Assembly: GCF_035825295.1 (NCBI RefSeq)
Contig: NZ_JAYMGI010000002.1
Span: 5,323,501 to 5,387,500 of the forward strand
Origin: Actinacidiphila sp. DG2A-62
GTDB taxonomy: Bacteria > Actinomycetota > Actinomycetes > Streptomycetales > Streptomycetaceae
DNA length: 64,000 nt
Direction: 5' to 3'
The position numbers were made by a program, and so were the translations under genes. The first letter of the stretch is position 1. Each line of letters opens with the position of its first letter. Below, piece by piece: positions 49,590-57,822 of this stretch. Under the pieces are notes generated by a model. That model searched no databases. It was given only the letters and a program-made list of their open reading frames with translations, and was not told the DNA's origin.

Positions 49590-50822
49590 TCACAGCGGTC
49601 CGACGGTCAGCCGCATCGCGGTCGGCTTCGGGTCCTGGATGTACGAGGCGAAGCCCGCGACGTCGTCGAAGGCGAAGCCGTACGCCTTGGCGTCGACGGT
49701 GGCGGCGTGCAGCGCCTTCGCGTAGTGGTTGGTGACCGGGTCGGCGTAGAAGGTCGCCGGGTCGGTCGAGGGCTGGTCGGGCCGCGTCAGCAGCGTCGAG
49801 CGGTTGAAGCCGGCGCCGAGGACCGCGGCGACCGGGCCGCTCGTCCCGTCGTTGGGCGCGGCCAGCGCGCCGTCGCAGAACAGCACGTCGCGCGTGGAGG
49901 GGCGGGCGAAGGAGACGGACGCGGGCCCGGTGAAGGCGAGCCGGTCGCCGCTGACCCGCCCGGTGAAGGCGCCGGCGTACGTGGTGACGGTGAGGTCCCG
50001 GCCGGCGTAGGCGCTCCACACCTCGTCCACCGCGTCGTCGAAGTAGTCGGCGGCGAACAGCCCGGCATCCAGGCCGTGGCCGGGCGCGATCACCCGCAGG
50101 TCGTCCACCACGAGCTTCGCGAACTCCGGCACCGCCCGGACCGCGGCGAAGACCCGCGCCCGGCCGCCGTCCTTGAGCGCGCCGGTGCTCTGGTCGGCCG
50201 CGCCGGTCAGCCGGATCGCCAGCGGCACGCTGAACATGTCCACCATCGTGGCGTTGCAGTACAGGCCCGAGGCGTCGTACGTGAACTCCGCGCAGTCGTG
50301 CAGCACCCGGTACGAGGGGTCGGCGGAGACCCAGCCCGCGGGGTACTGCAGCGCGGGCCGCCCGTCGCCGTCGGCGACCGCCTTGAACGTCAGCTTGCCG
50401 CCCAGCGAGACGTAGATCCGCCCCGACAGGTACGGCAGCTTCAGCACCGTCTCGCCGCTGCCCGCGAGCGGGATCGCGTAGTCGGTGAAGCCGTCGGGGC
50501 CGTTGTCGGCGAGCGCGACCGGCGCGAGGCCGCCGTCCGGGGTGACCCGCACCTGCGTGCCGTCCTTGGTCCCGACGATGTACACGTACACCGACGCGTT
50601 GTCGTAGCCCCCGGTGGCGTTGGCGATGGTCAGCGGCAGACCGCCGGCGTCGGCGGCGGTCTGCGCGGAGGGCTCGGCCCTGCTGCCGCGGGCCAGCGCG
50701 TCCGGTGCGAGCACGGAGGCCACCGGGCCCGCTACCGCCGCGCCGCACAGCGCGGTGAACAGCCGGCGCCGGGTCATCGGCCGCTGGTGGCGGGACGTGC
50801 CGCGGGGGATCGGGCGGGTCAT
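49590..50822 (-). CDS. Glycoside hydrolase family 64 beta-1,3-glucanase
   Basis: 410 residues from ATG 50822 with GTGAGGT upstream. A Tat-type leader (MTRRRLFTALCGAAVAGPVA) is followed by a thaumatin-like GH64 domain: LPLTIANATGGYDNASVYVYIVG, CAEFTYDASGLYCNATMVDMFSVPLAIRL with the conserved acidic pocket, and VWSAYAGRDLTVTTYAG. It ends NHYAKALHAATVDAKAYGFAFDDVAGFASYIQDPKP. GH64 enzymes release laminaripentaose from beta-1,3-glucan, as in fungal walls. It lies between a deacetylase and a GH16 glucanase on the same strand. Confidence 0.9.
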   Translation of the reverse strand: MTRPIPRGTSRHQRPMTRRRLFTALCGAAVAGPVASVLAPDALARGSRAEPSAQTAADAGGLPLTIANATGGYDNASVYVYIVGTKDGTQVRVTPDGGLAPVALADNGPDGFTDYAIPLAGSGETVLKLPYLSGRIYVSLGGKLTFKAVADGDGRPALQYPAGWVSADPSYRVLHDCAEFTYDASGLYCNATMVDMFSVPLAIRLTGAADQSTGALKDGGRARVFAAVRAVPEFAKLVVDDLRVIAPGHGLDAGLFAADYFDDAVDEVWSAYAGRDLTVTTYAGAFTGRVSGDRLAFTGPASVSFARPSTRDVLFCDGALAAPNDGTSGPVAAVLGAGFNRSTLLTRPDQPSTDPATFYADPVTNHYAKALHAATVDAKAYGFAFDDVAGFASYIQDPKPTAMRLTVGPL

Positions 50823-50953
50823 GCGGGTACCTCACTTCCGAGCGGTGGCGCGCGGCGGGATGGATGGGGGGCGCCGCGCGCCTGCGTGGGGTCCGGGCCG
50901 CGGACGGGCGGCTGGGGGGTACCGGTCCGCCCGCGACCCGGTGCGGAGGGCCG

Positions 50954-52318
50954 TCAGGCGGCCGTCCACTTCTGGTTGGCGCCGCCGGAGCAGGTCCAGG
51001 TCTGCAGCCGGGTGCCGTCCGCCGAGGAGTTGTCCTTGGCGTCGAGGCACTTGTCGGCGCCGGTGTTGGTCAGGTCGTGCGCGGCGGTGTACGTCCACTG
51101 CTGCGCCTTGGTGCCGTTGCAGGTGTAGAGCTGCACGACGGCGCCGTCCGCGGTCGAGGCGCCGTCGACGTCCAGGCACTTGCCGAGCGCGCGGACCGTG
51201 CCGTCGGCGCCGATGGTCCACTGCTGCGCGGGGTTGCCGGTGCAGTTGTGCAGCTGGATCGGGGTGCGGTCGGCGGTCGAGGCGCCCGCGACGTCGACGC
51301 ACATGCCGCCGATGCCGGTGATGGGTCCGGTGTGCCCGGCGCCGGAGCCGCCGGTGGAGCCGCCCGAGGCCGAGCCGCCGGACGTGGCGCCGGTCGAGGA
51401 GCCGCCGGACGTGGCGCCGGTGGAGGAGCCGCCGGACGTCGAGGAGCCGCCGTCGGAGGCCGAGACGCGGACGTAGTCCACGACCATGCTCTGCGGGAAG
51501 GCGGTCGCGCCGTCGGGGCCGCCCGGCCAGTCGCCGCCGACCGCGAGGTTGAGGATCATGAAGAACGGGTGGTCGAACACCCACTTGTTGCCGCCCGCGT
51601 CGGCCGGCGTCCGGGTCTCGTACGCGGTGCCGTCCACCGACCAGGTGATCGCGCCGGGGGTCCAGTCCACCGCGAAGGTGTGGAAGTCGTCGGCGAACGC
51701 CTTGCCGCCGGGCAGCGTGGAGGGCGCGCCGAGGCCGTTCGCGCCGGAGTAGCCGGGGCCGTGGATCGTGCCGTGCACGGTGCCGGGCTCCTTGCCGATG
51801 TTCTCCATCACGTCCAGCTCGCCGTTGTCGGGCCAGCCGACCTTGCCGATGTCGTCGCCCATCATCCAGAACGCCGGCCACATGCCCTGGCCGCGCGGGA
51901 TCTTGATGCGCGCCTCGAAGTGCCCGTAGGACTGGGTGAAGGTGCTCGCGGTGTTCAGCCGCGCGGAGGTGTACTGGCAGGGGCCGTTCCAGCAGCTGAG
52001 GCCGGGGTCGGTGTTCTTGCGTGCGGTGATCACCAGGTGGCCCTGGCCGTCCAGCGAGGCGTTGGACGTCGAGTCGGTGTAGTACTCCAGCTCGTGGTTG
52101 CCGTTGCCGCTGCCGCCGGTCTCGTGGGTCCACTTGGCCGGGTCGGGCGCGCTGCCGGCGGCGCCGTCGAACTCGTCCGACCAGGTCACCGTCCCGGCCG
52201 CGTGCGCCCGGCCGGAGGCGGGGCCGGTGGTGGACACCAGGACGGCGCTGACGAGTGCCGCGGCGGCCAGCAGGACGAGTCCGCCGAGCGAGTACCGGCG
52301 TGCGCGATGTGCTGCCAT
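50954..52318 (-). CDS. Secreted GH16 endo-beta-1,3-glucanase with CBM13 (ricin-type) domain
   Basis: 454 residues from ATG 52318 with AAGGGG upstream. A Sec signal (LGGLVLLAAAALVSAVLVSTTG...AHAAG) leads to a laminarinase-type GH16 domain: VTWSDEFDGAAGSAPDPAKWTHETGG, FEARIKIPRGQGMWPAFWMMG and the catalytic ELDVMENIG (nucleophile Glu, Asp, acid/base Glu). A Ser/Gly/Thr linker (STGATSGG twice) joins the ricin-B/CBM13 trefoil with three CLDV-type repeats and QQWT motifs. It cuts beta-1,3-glucans outside the cell. Upstream at 52502-52513 is a LacI-type palindrome. Confidence 0.92.
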   Translation of the reverse strand: MAAHRARRYSLGGLVLLAAAALVSAVLVSTTGPASGRAHAAGTVTWSDEFDGAAGSAPDPAKWTHETGGSGNGNHELEYYTDSTSNASLDGQGHLVITARKNTDPGLSCWNGPCQYTSARLNTASTFTQSYGHFEARIKIPRGQGMWPAFWMMGDDIGKVGWPDNGELDVMENIGKEPGTVHGTIHGPGYSGANGLGAPSTLPGGKAFADDFHTFAVDWTPGAITWSVDGTAYETRTPADAGGNKWVFDHPFFMILNLAVGGDWPGGPDGATAFPQSMVVDYVRVSASDGGSSTSGGSSTGATSGGSSTGATSGGSASGGSTGGSGAGHTGPITGIGGMCVDVAGASTADRTPIQLHNCTGNPAQQWTIGADGTVRALGKCLDVDGASTADGAVVQLYTCNGTKAQQWTYTAAHDLTNTGADKCLDAKDNSSADGTRLQTWTCSGGANQKWTAA

Positions 52319-52730
52319 GGGGTGGGGCCCCTTGTCGTGTGGTGAGGGCGGGGTTCAGGTGGGGGAGTGGTGTGGGGGGATGCGGGGGGATGGTGTGTGT
52401 GGGGGGATGCGGGGGGATGGTCGTGGGGGGATGTGGGGGTGGCGGCGGCCGGGCGCGAACCGTGCGGGAGCACGGCGTGTGAGCACGCACCCACCGTCTT
52501 CGAGAGCGCTCTCAAAGACGCTGCCGGTCGCCGCCGGTGAGCAAGGATGCTAACCACCCCACCCGGGTCCGCCAACCCTCGCCAAACCGCCCACGCGCCG
52601 CTGACCTGCGGTGATGCCGAAACGGGCGGCACTCTGACCCACGCCTAACGTTTGCTTAACCCCCGCTTAAGCCTCGCTCGCGGCCATGGACCGTCGCGGG
52701 CGCCGCGGCGGGCGCCCGCCCGGCCCGGTC
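52319..52730. promoter_or_regulatory. Control region of the GH16 gene: G-rich repeats and LacI-type palindrome
   Basis: 412 bp without a gene. From 52360 to about 52440, GGGGGATGCGGGG-like units repeat with GT-rich spacers. At 52502-52513, GAGAGCGCTCTC is a perfect 12-bp palindrome of the kind bound by LacI-family sugar regulators in Streptomyces (compare the cellobiose operator TGGGAGCGCTCCCA). It suggests induction of the glucanase by a beta-glucan oligosaccharide. The part next to the epoxide-hydrolase-like gene shows nothing further. Confidence 0.6.
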
Positions 52731-53728
52731 TCAGACGAAGAAGCGGTCCAGCTCCTCCAGCACCGCCGCCGGCTGCTCCTCGACGAAGTAGTGGCCGGCG
52801 TCGGGCAGCCCCACCACGGTCGCGTCGGTGGCCAGTTGCTCCAGTTGCGCGCGCATCCGCTCGGCGAAGGAGCCGTCGCCGAGCGCGGAGGCCAGGCCCA
52901 GCACCGGCGCGGTCACCTTCACGTCGCCGTAGCCGGCCAGGTCGCGGATGTCCTGGTTGAAGGACTGGTACCACCCGTTGCCGCCGCGGATGCCGTCGGC
53001 GGTGTCGTACGCGCGGGCGTAGATCGCCCGGTCCAGCGGCGAGACCGCGTCCGGGTGGACCAGCGCGTGGTCGAACAGCCAGTCCACCAGGTGCCGGGCC
53101 CGCCCGGCGAGCAGCTCCTCGGGCAGCTCGCGTACCTGGTTGAAGGCGAACCACCAGGGGAAGAACGGCGCCCCGGGCCGCGGCAGCATCGGGATCTCGT
53201 ACAGCATCGGGTCCGGGTGCACGGCGTCCATCAGCGCGACCCGCCGGGTGGCCATCGGGTGGTTGACGGCGAAGCTGAAGGCGACCTGGGCGCCGATGTC
53301 GTGGCCGGCCAGGCTCACCTGGCGGTAGCCGAGGCCGCGGACCAGGCCGTGAATCAGCCCGGCCATGGTCTTCTTGTCGTACCCGCCGGCCGCTTGTCCG
53401 AGCCGCCCATCCCCGGCAGGTCGACGGCGATGACCCGGCGGCCCGCGGCGGCCAGCGCGGGCATCACCTTGTGGAACTCCCACCACGTCTGCGGCCAGCC
53501 CGGTAACACCACCAGCGGGCGGCCGCGGCCGCCGGCGACGTAGTGCAGCCGGACGCCGTCCACGACGGCGTGCCCGCTGCGGAAGTCGCCCTCCAGGGAG
53601 CGGGCGAGCGCCTCGTCGCCGGGTACCCGGCCGCCGCCCGGTTGGTCGGCCGACCCGTGCAAGGGCGTCACGGAGGCGCCGCGGGTTTCCTCGCCGGGGC
53701 GGGACGGGTGCGCGCTGCAGGCGGTCAT
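52731..53728 (-). pseudogene. Epoxide-hydrolase-like alpha/beta hydrolase, broken by a 1-nt deletion
   Basis: The N-terminal part from ATG 53728 (MTACSAHPSRPGE; GAGGAG upstream) reads GHAVVDGVRLHYVAGGRGRPLVVLPGWPQTWWEFHKVMPAL...VIAVDLPGMGGSDK. The rest is in another frame: GGYDKKTMAGLIHGLVRGLGYRQVSLAGHDIGAQVAF to GHYFVEEQPAAVLEELDRFFV. Adding one C near 53394 gives DKPAGGYDKK and a 332-residue enzyme. The nucleophile elbow GHDIGA has Asp, as in epoxide hydrolases and haloalkane dehalogenases, and a C-terminal His is present. Either a pseudogene or a base-call error. Confidence 0.85.
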
Positions 53729-54275
53729 GGATCTCACTCCTCGTGCTCGAACGCGGACTTTCCGCTATTGTCCGCGGCCGGTGAGGGGCGATTTCGCCTC
53801 GGATCGTGCGGTGCCCGCGCGACCCCCGGTTTTGCGCCACTCCCGCGGCGGCCGGAAGGCGTCCACCGCGGCCGGAACGCACCGGTCCGACCCCCGGGTT
53901 TGGGCCACCCCGCGGCGGGGGTAAGGTATCCGGCTCGATTGGCGTCGGACCTGGGTCGTATGGCAGACTGCTCAAGTTGCTCGGTCGAGCGCCGATGCTG
54001 CGCGCCTCCCGTCGGGAGGACCGGAAGCGAGTCCCACAGTACTCGTCGCCCTATCTGCCCTGGTGGGCAGCGCTGGGGCGGACGTACGGGAATCTTCCGG
54101 GAAGCGTCAGTGCGGGGCCGGCCAGGCATCCGGTGGGTGACTTCTCCCACGCCAACCCTTTGACCAGGGATTTCCGCATGCGGAAAGCCATGTGCGAGGG
54201 GAGCGACACGCCCGACCGCGTGGGTCGGTGGGTGCGGATGCCGGAGCGAGAAGAGACAAGGACTACGGAGTAGCC
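53729..54275 (+). promoter_or_regulatory. S10 operon promoter region and leader
   Basis: 547 bp without a gene. Two imperfect copies of a ~31-bp element beginning GACCCCCGG lie at 53821 and 53889. Just after them, TTGGCG (53939-53944) and CAGACT (53964-53969) form a candidate promoter with a long 19-bp spacer. The leader of about 300 nt contains the 16-bp palindrome TTTCCGCATGCGGAAA (54171-54186) and the stem-loop shared with rpsL (54204-54228). An S10-operon leader usually carries autogenous L4 control. No E. coli-type L4 site is evident. Confidence 0.55.
54204..54228 (+). promoter_or_regulatory. Leader stem-loop shared by rpsJ and rpsL
   Basis: Differs in one base from 43048-43072. The CCGACC...GGTCGG arms can pair. 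It lies 48 bp before the rpsJ start, nearly the same distance as the copy before rpsL (49 bp), which argues for a shared function acting near the ribosome start. Confidence 0.7.
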
Positions 54276-54584
54276 ATGGCGGGACAGAAGATCCGCATCC
54301 GGCTCAAGGCCTACGACCACGAGGTCATCGACTCCTCGGCGAAGAAGATCGTCGAGACGGTGACCCGCACTGGTGCGCAGGTCGCGGGCCCGGTGCCGCT
54401 GCCCACTGAGAAGAACGTGTACTGCGTCATCAAGTCGCCGCACAAGTACAAGGACTCGCGCGAGCACTTCGAGATGCGCACGCACAAGCGCCTGATCGAC
54501 ATCCTCGACCCGACGCCCAAGACCGTTGACTCGCTGATGCGCCTGGACCTGCCGGCCGGCGTCGACATCGAGATCAAGCTCTGA
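54276..54584 (+). CDS. rpsJ: 30S ribosomal protein S10
   Basis: 102 residues from ATG 54276. MAGQKIRIRLKAYDHEVIDSSAKKIVETVTRTGAQVAGPVPLPTEK and the loop region KDSREHFEMRTHKRLIDILDPTPKTVDSLMRLDLPAGVDIEIKL are classic S10. It sits in the 30S head and, as NusE, partners NusG/NusB in transcription-translation coupling. It is the first gene of the S10 operon; rplC starts 14 bp later. Confidence 0.98.
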   Translation: MAGQKIRIRLKAYDHEVIDSSAKKIVETVTRTGAQVAGPVPLPTEKNVYCVIKSPHKYKDSREHFEMRTHKRLIDILDPTPKTVDSLMRLDLPAGVDIEIKL

Positions 54585-54598
54585 GAGGCGCGGAGAAG

Positions 54599-55243
54599 AT
54601 GGCTAAGCAGATCAAGGGCATCCTGGGCGAGAAGCTCGGCATGACCCAGGTCTGGGACGAGAACAACCGTGTCGTCCCGGTGACCGTCGTCAAGGCCGGC
54701 CCCAACGTCGTGACCCAGGTGCGCACCAACGACACCGACGGCTACGAGTCGGTCCAGCTCGCCTTCGGCGAGATCGACCCGCGCAAGGTGAACAAGCCCC
54801 TCAAGGGCCACTTCGCCAAGGCCGACGTCACTCCGCGCCGCCACCTGGTGGAGCTGCGGACCTCCGACGCCGCCGAGTACAGCCTCGGCCAGGAGGTCAC
54901 GGCCGAGGTGTTCGAGGCCGGCGTGAAGGTCGACGTGACCGGCAAGAGCAAGGGCAAGGGCTTCGCCGGTGTCATGAAGCGGCACAACTTCGGCGGCCTC
55001 GGCGCCGGTCACGGCGTGCAGCGCAAGCACCGCTCCCCGGGCTCCATCGGCGGCTGCGCCACCCCGGGCCGGGTGTTCAAGGGCCTGCGGATGGCGGGTC
55101 GCATGGGCAACGAGCGGGTGACCACCCAGAACCTGACCGTCCACGCCGTTGACGCGGAGAAGGGCCTGCTCCTGATCAAGGGCGCGGTTCCTGGTCCGAA
55201 CGGCGGCCTCGTCCTGGTCCGCACCGCGGCCAAGGGGGCCTGA
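54599..55243 (+). CDS. rplC: 50S ribosomal protein L3
   Basis: 214 residues from ATG 54599. IKGILGEKLGMTQVWDENNRVVPVTVVKAGPNVV and the family signature KGKGFAGVMKRHNFGGLGAGHGVQRKHRSPGSIGG define L3. One arm reaches the peptidyl-transferase centre, and L3 initiates 50S assembly. Changes near the tip give resistance to pleuromutilins and linezolid. No such change is evident. 5 bp before rplD. Confidence 0.98.
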   Translation: MAKQIKGILGEKLGMTQVWDENNRVVPVTVVKAGPNVVTQVRTNDTDGYESVQLAFGEIDPRKVNKPLKGHFAKADVTPRRHLVELRTSDAAEYSLGQEVTAEVFEAGVKVDVTGKSKGKGFAGVMKRHNFGGLGAGHGVQRKHRSPGSIGGCATPGRVFKGLRMAGRMGNERVTTQNLTVHAVDAEKGLLLIKGAVPGPNGGLVLVRTAAKGA

Positions 55244-55248
55244 GGGAT

Positions 55249-55908
55249 ATGAGCACCTCGAACACCATCGACATCCTGTCGCCTGCCGGCGACACCGCCG
55301 GGACCGTAGAGCTCCCGGCCGAGATCTTCGACGCCAAGGTCAGCATCCCGCTGATCCACCAGGTCGTCGTCGCGCAGCTGGCCGCCGCCCGCCAGGGCAC
55401 GCACAAGACCAAGACGCGTGGCGAGGTCCGCGGTGGCGGCAAGAAGCCGTACCGCCAGAAGGGCACCGGCCGCGCCCGCCAGGGCTCGACCCGCGCGCCG
55501 CAGTTCGCCGGCGGTGGCGTCGTGCACGGCCCCGTGCCGCGTGACTACTCGCAGCGGACCCCGAAGAAGATGAAGGCCGCCGCGCTGCGCGGAGCCCTCA
55601 CCGACCGGGCCCGCCACAACCGGATCCACGTCGTGACCGGCGTCGTCGAGGGCGAGACCCCGTCGACCAAGGCCGCGAAGAGCCTGCTCGGCAAGATCAG
55701 CGACCGCAAGAACGTGCTGCTGGTCGTCGAGCGCGCCGACGAGGCCGGCTGGCTGTCCGCGCGGAACCTGCCCCAGGTGCACATCCTGGACGCGGGCCAG
55801 CTCAACACCTACGACGTGCTGGTCTCCGACGACGTGGTCTTCACCAAGGCCGCCTTCGACCGCTTCACCGGTAACGGCGCCGCCGAGACCGAAGGGAGCG
55901 ACGCCTGA
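55249..55908 (+). CDS. rplD: 50S ribosomal protein L4
   Basis: 219 residues from ATG 55249. The exit-tunnel loop is complete: GTHKTKTRGEVRGGGKKPYRQKGTGRARQGSTRAPQFAGGGVVHGP, with the macrolide-relevant KPYRQKGTGRAR wild type. L4 lines the nascent-peptide tunnel and in E. coli represses the S10 operon. Its stop overlaps the rplW start (TGATG), so the two are coupled. Confidence 0.98.
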   Translation: MSTSNTIDILSPAGDTAGTVELPAEIFDAKVSIPLIHQVVVAQLAAARQGTHKTKTRGEVRGGGKKPYRQKGTGRARQGSTRAPQFAGGGVVHGPVPRDYSQRTPKKMKAAALRGALTDRARHNRIHVVTGVVEGETPSTKAAKSLLGKISDRKNVLLVVERADEAGWLSARNLPQVHILDAGQLNTYDVLVSDDVVFTKAAFDRFTGNGAAETEGSDA

Positions 55909-56255
55909 TGGCCGAGCTGAACGAGCCCACCGTGACCGAGACCCTGCCGACCAGCAAGACCTTCACGGACCCCCGTGACCTGCTGATCAAGCCGGTGGTC
56001 TCGGAGAAGAGCTACGCGCTGCTGGACGAGAACAAGTACACGTTCGTCGTCGACCCGCGTGCCAACAAGACCCAGATCAAGCAGGCCGTCGAGGCGGTCT
56101 TCCAGGTCAAGGTCACCGGGGTCAACACGATCAACCGGCAGGGCAAGCGCAAGCGCACCCGCACCGGTTTCGGGAAGCGCGCCAACACCAAGCGCGCCAT
56201 CGTGACCCTTGCCGAGGGCGACCGCATCGACATCTTCGGCGGCCCGGTCTCCTGA
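55908..56255 (+). CDS. rplW: 50S ribosomal protein L23
   Basis: 115 residues from ATG 55908. After a ~22-residue acidic head come DPRDLLIKPVVSEKSYALLDENKYTFVVDPRANKTQIKQAVEAVFQVKVTGVNTINRQGKRKRTRTGFG. L23 sits at the tunnel exit and docks trigger factor and the signal recognition particle. The longer head than E. coli L23 is normal for actinomycetes. Confidence 0.97.
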   Translation: MAELNEPTVTETLPTSKTFTDPRDLLIKPVVSEKSYALLDENKYTFVVDPRANKTQIKQAVEAVFQVKVTGVNTINRQGKRKRTRTGFGKRANTKRAIVTLAEGDRIDIFGGPVS

Positions 56256-56302
56256 CGGGGACTGGGACGTTCAGAAGTCCGGAATATTCCGAGGACTGAG
56301 AA

Positions 56303-57139
56303 ATGGGTATCCGCAAGTACAAGCCGACGACCCCGGGCCGTCGTGGCTCATCCGTCGCCGACTTCGTCGAGATCACGCGGTCCACGCCGGAGAAGTCGCT
56401 GGTCCGCCCGCTGCACAGCAAGGGCGGCCGTAACAACGCCGGTCGTGTGACCGTTCGCCACCAGGGCGGCGGCCACAAGCGCGCCTACCGTGTCATCGAC
56501 TTCCGTCGGCACGACAAGGACGGCGTGCCCGCCAAGGTCGCGCACATCGAGTACGACCCCAACCGCACCGCGCGCATCGCGCTGCTGCACTACGCCGACG
56601 GCGAGAAGCGCTACATCCTCGCCCCGGCCCGCCTGCAGCAGGGCGACCGGATCGAGAACGGTCCGGGCGCCGACATCAAGCCGGGCAACAACCTGCCGCT
56701 GCGCAACATCCCGGTCGGTACCACGATCCACGCGATCGAGCTGCGGCCCGGCGGCGGCGCCAAGATCTCCCGCTCCGCGGGCGCTTCGGTGCAGCTGCTG
56801 GCGAAGGAGGGCACCATGGCCACCCTTCGCATGCCGTCCGGCGAGGTCCGGATGGTCGACGTCCGCTGCCGCGCCACCATCGGCGAGGTCGGCAACGCCG
56901 AGCAGTCGAACATCAACTGGGGCAAGGCCGGCCGCATGCGCTGGAAGGGCGTCCGCCCGACCGTCCGCGGCGTCGCCATGAACCCGGTGGACCACCCGCA
57001 CGGTGGTGGTGAGGGCAAGACCTCCGGTGGTCGCCACCCGGTCTCCCCGTGGGGTCAGAAGGAGGGTCGTACTCGTGCTCCCAAGAAGGCGAGCAACAAG
57101 TACATCGTCCGCCGCCGCAAGACGAACAAGAAGCGCTAG
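56303..57139 (+). CDS. rplB: 50S ribosomal protein L2
   Basis: 278 residues from ATG 56303. MGIRKYKPTTPGRRGSSVADF, NNAGRVTVRHQGGGHKRAYRVIDF and the C-terminal block VDHPHGGGEGKTSGGRHPVSPWG, which contains the His essential for peptidyl transfer, are all present. L2 links the subunits and supports the catalytic centre. 47 bp after rplW. Confidence 0.98.
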   Translation: MGIRKYKPTTPGRRGSSVADFVEITRSTPEKSLVRPLHSKGGRNNAGRVTVRHQGGGHKRAYRVIDFRRHDKDGVPAKVAHIEYDPNRTARIALLHYADGEKRYILAPARLQQGDRIENGPGADIKPGNNLPLRNIPVGTTIHAIELRPGGGAKISRSAGASVQLLAKEGTMATLRMPSGEVRMVDVRCRATIGEVGNAEQSNINWGKAGRMRWKGVRPTVRGVAMNPVDHPHGGGEGKTSGGRHPVSPWGQKEGRTRAPKKASNKYIVRRRKTNKKR

Positions 57140-57151
57140 GAGCGGGTGTAG

Positions 57152-57433
57152 ATGCCGCGCAGTCTCAAGAAGGGGCCCTTCGTCGACGACCACCTGATCA
57201 AGAAGGTGGATGTCCAGAACGAAGCCGGCACCAAGAACGTCATCAAGACCTGGTCCCGCCGCTCGATGATCGTCCCGGCGATGCTGGGCCACACGATCGC
57301 GGTGCACGACGGCCGTAAGCACGTCCCGGTGTTTGTCACTGAGTCGATGGTCGGCCACAAGCTCGGCGAGTTCGCGCCGACCCGCACCTTCCGCGGCCAC
57401 GAGAAGGACGACCGCAAGTCGCGTCGTCGCTGA
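57152..57433 (+). CDS. rpsS: 30S ribosomal protein S19
   Basis: 93 residues from ATG 57152 with GGAGCGGG upstream. PRSLKKGPFVDDHLIKKVDVQNEAGTKNVIKTWSRRSMIVPAMLGHTIAVHDGRKHVPVFVTESMVGHKLGEFAPTRTFRGH is S19 throughout. It binds S13 at the head and the A-site finger. 12 bp after rplB. Confidence 0.98.
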   Translation: MPRSLKKGPFVDDHLIKKVDVQNEAGTKNVIKTWSRRSMIVPAMLGHTIAVHDGRKHVPVFVTESMVGHKLGEFAPTRTFRGHEKDDRKSRRR

Positions 57434-57474
57434 TCAGCGGAAAAGTGAAGACCACAGACACCGAAGGGACAACC

Positions 57475-57822
57475 ATGGAAGCCAGGGCCCAGGCGCGGTA
57501 CATCCGCGTCACGCCCATGAAGGCCCGCCGCGTGGTGGACCTCATCCGTGGCATGGACGCCACGGAGGCTCAGGCGGTCCTGCGTTTCACCCCGCAGGCC
57601 GCGAGCGAGCCGGTCGGCAAGGTGCTCGCCAGCGCCATCGCCAACGCCGCGCACAACTACGACCACACGGACGCCGAGTCGCTGTTCATCAGCGAGGCGT
57701 ACGTGGACGAGGGCCCGACCCTGAAGCGGTTCCGCCCGCGTGCCCAGGGCCGCGCCTACCGCATCCGCAAGCGGACGAGTCACATCACCGTGGTCGTTGC
57801 CAGCAAGGAAGGGACCCGGTAA
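57475..57822 (+). CDS. rplV: 50S ribosomal protein L22
   Basis: 115 residues from ATG 57475 (MEARAQARYIRVTPMKARRVVDLIRG), with GAAGGGAC upstream. A GTG 30 bp earlier keeps the frame, but the chosen start matches the family length. The beta-hairpin that narrows the exit tunnel (TLKRFRPRAQGRAYRIRKRTSHITVVV) is intact. The stop TAA overlaps the rpsC start by one base (TAATG). Confidence 0.97.
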   Translation: MEARAQARYIRVTPMKARRVVDLIRGMDATEAQAVLRFTPQAASEPVGKVLASAIANAAHNYDHTDAESLFISEAYVDEGPTLKRFRPRAQGRAYRIRKRTSHITVVVASKEGTR

